From Opitutales bacterium (GTDB lineage: Bacteria > Verrucomicrobiota > Verrucomicrobiia > Opitutales > Intestinicryptomonadaceae), in contig JAGBOM010000380.1 in assembly GCA_017633865.1 (NCBI GenBank), positions 1-6,147 on the forward strand: a DNA stretch of 6,147 nucleotides, written 5' to 3'. The notes beneath the pieces are model-generated. The model was given only the letters and a program-made list of their open reading frames with translations, searched no databases and had not been told where the DNA came from. A program made the translations under genes and the position numbers. Below, piece after piece: positions 5,636 through 6,147 of the stretch. Every line of letters begins with the position of its first letter. The first letter of the stretch is position 1.

Positions 5636-6147
5636 TTATTCCGATACGGCCGTTGCAAGCAGCCTTTTTATGCTTTCGTAGCTTGCGCCCTTAAGCCGCG
5701 CGTAGCGCTCGGCCTGGTCGCGGCATACGGGCACCGAGTTTAAATATTTCGCCTCGGGGTTCGGCAGCCACACTCCGCAGACCGACGCGGCGGGAGTCAT
5801 CATAAAGCTTTCGGTTAGGCGGATTCCGGTTTTGGCCTCCGCGTTCAAAAGCTTCCAGATTTCGAGCTTTTCGGAGTGGTCGGGCCACATCGGGTATCCG
5901 CAGGCGGGGCGTATCCCGCCGCAGGCGGCGAAAGGCCTCCACTTCGTTTGGTTTAGGTATTTGGCGTAGGCTTCGGCAATCATGTCGCAAAGAGTGGCGG
6001 CGATGATGGCCTCGTAGTCTTTGCCCTCGCTTTTGAGGCTTTTTGCGAAGTTGTCGGCCTCGACTCCCGCTGTCGCGGCGAACAGCCCCACGCAGTCCAA
6101 AAAACCCGCGCTTTTGGGCGCGACAAAATCCGCCGAGCAGGCGCAGA
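5636..6147 (-). CDS. metH: Cobalamin-dependent methionine synthase, C-terminal activation domain (partial)
   Basis: The last 169 codons of metH, whose 5' part lies beyond the right edge; the frame is open to the border. MetH transfers a methyl group from 5-methyltetrahydrofolate to homocysteine via methylcobalamin. This C-terminal domain binds AdoMet to reactivate oxidised cob(II)alamin. Close matches to E. coli MetH include SADFVAPK at the left of the visible part, DMIAEAYAKYL, GIRPACGYP with PDHSEK, KTGIRLTESFMMTPAASVCG, and RDQAERYARLKGAS. The RxxxGY motif that contacts AdoMet is present (R1134 and Y1139 in E. coli numbering). Differences: the linker before GIRPA is about 16 residues shorter than in E. 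coli, the acidic residue six before that Arg (E1128) is Ala, and the Tyr-Tyr AdoMet contact (1189-1190) is Tyr-Leu. The zinc, folate and cobalamin domains cannot be seen, so either a full-length MetH or a separate activation subunit is possible. It appears to lead the rodA-RNase operon, with 3 nt to rodA. Confidence 0.92.
   Translation of the reverse strand, partial: CACSADFVAPKSAGFLDCVGLFAATAGVEADNFAKSLKSEGKDYEAIIAATLCDMIAEAYAKYLNQTKWRPFAACGGIRPACGYPMWPDHSEKLEIWKLLNAEAKTGIRLTESFMMTPAASVCGVWLPNPEAKYLNSVPVCRDQAERYARLKGASYESIKRLLATAVSE
5639..5642 (-). promoter_or_regulatory. Ribosome binding site of rodA inside the end of metH
   Basis: On the minus strand GGAA, in the last two sense codons of metH, lies 6 nt before the rodA ATG (5632), and the metH TAA (5636-5638) falls between them. 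This weak Shine-Dalgarno match supports the chosen rodA start and suggests that ribosomes ending metH help start rodA. The PEP-CTERM and RNase genes lack a comparable site. Confidence 0.5.

Noticed and set aside
1..6147. CRISPR arrays, tRNAs, insertion sequences, phage or defence genes
   Set aside because: No regularly spaced identical repeats, tRNA-like cloverleaf, transposase or integrase motifs, or defence domains were seen. All long credible frames belong to the five genes listed.

Overview
The window looks like a chromosomal segment from a Gram-negative bacterium with an exosortase / PEP-CTERM sorting system. My best guess is the Verrucomicrobiota (Opitutales-like). The grounds are a secreted beta-repeat protein with a PEP-CTERM tail, mostly weak or absent Shine-Dalgarno sequences, GC-rich genes separated by AT-rich spacers, and the style of the RodA and RNase E/G proteins. 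The lineage is an inference from gene content, not a demonstrated placement.

Layout. Positions 2-118 (+) are the last 38 codons of a membrane protein, probably a bile acid:sodium symporter (BASS) family transporter. Positions 119-378 are an AT-rich spacer with several nested or abutting inverted repeats and a plausible promoter close to the next gene. Positions 379-2313 (+) encode a 644-residue secreted protein. It has a signal peptide, about 13 repeats of roughly 27 residues that suggest a right-handed beta-helix, and a C-terminal PEP-CTERM signal; a strong terminator follows at 2368-2401. The convergent spacer 2314-2581 holds that terminator and a second one serving the opposite strand. The rest of the window is a minus-strand gene row, read right to left: the C-terminal activation domain of cobalamin-dependent methionine synthase (metH, 5636 to beyond the right edge), the SEDS glycosyltransferase rodA (4355-5632) and an RNase E/G family endoribonuclease (2582-4318), ending at the terminator at 2511-2545.

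How the genes relate. metH and rodA are 3 nt apart, and rodA and the RNase gene 36 nt apart, so all three are probably co-transcribed. The rodA-RNase pairing recalls the frequent link between rod-shape genes (mreBCD, mrdAB) and rng in other bacteria. Cobalamin-dependent methionine synthase at the head is a less expected partner. The PEP-CTERM gene appears to be an independent unit making a surface or matrix protein; no exosortase gene lies in the window.

I found no CRISPR array, tRNA, rRNA, insertion sequence, phage gene or recognisable defence system. The points most worth following are the structured spacer upstream of the PEP-CTERM gene, a 12-mer shared by the two main spacers, substitutions at AdoMet-contact positions of MetH, and the shared reading frame of rodA and the RNase gene across a single TGA.
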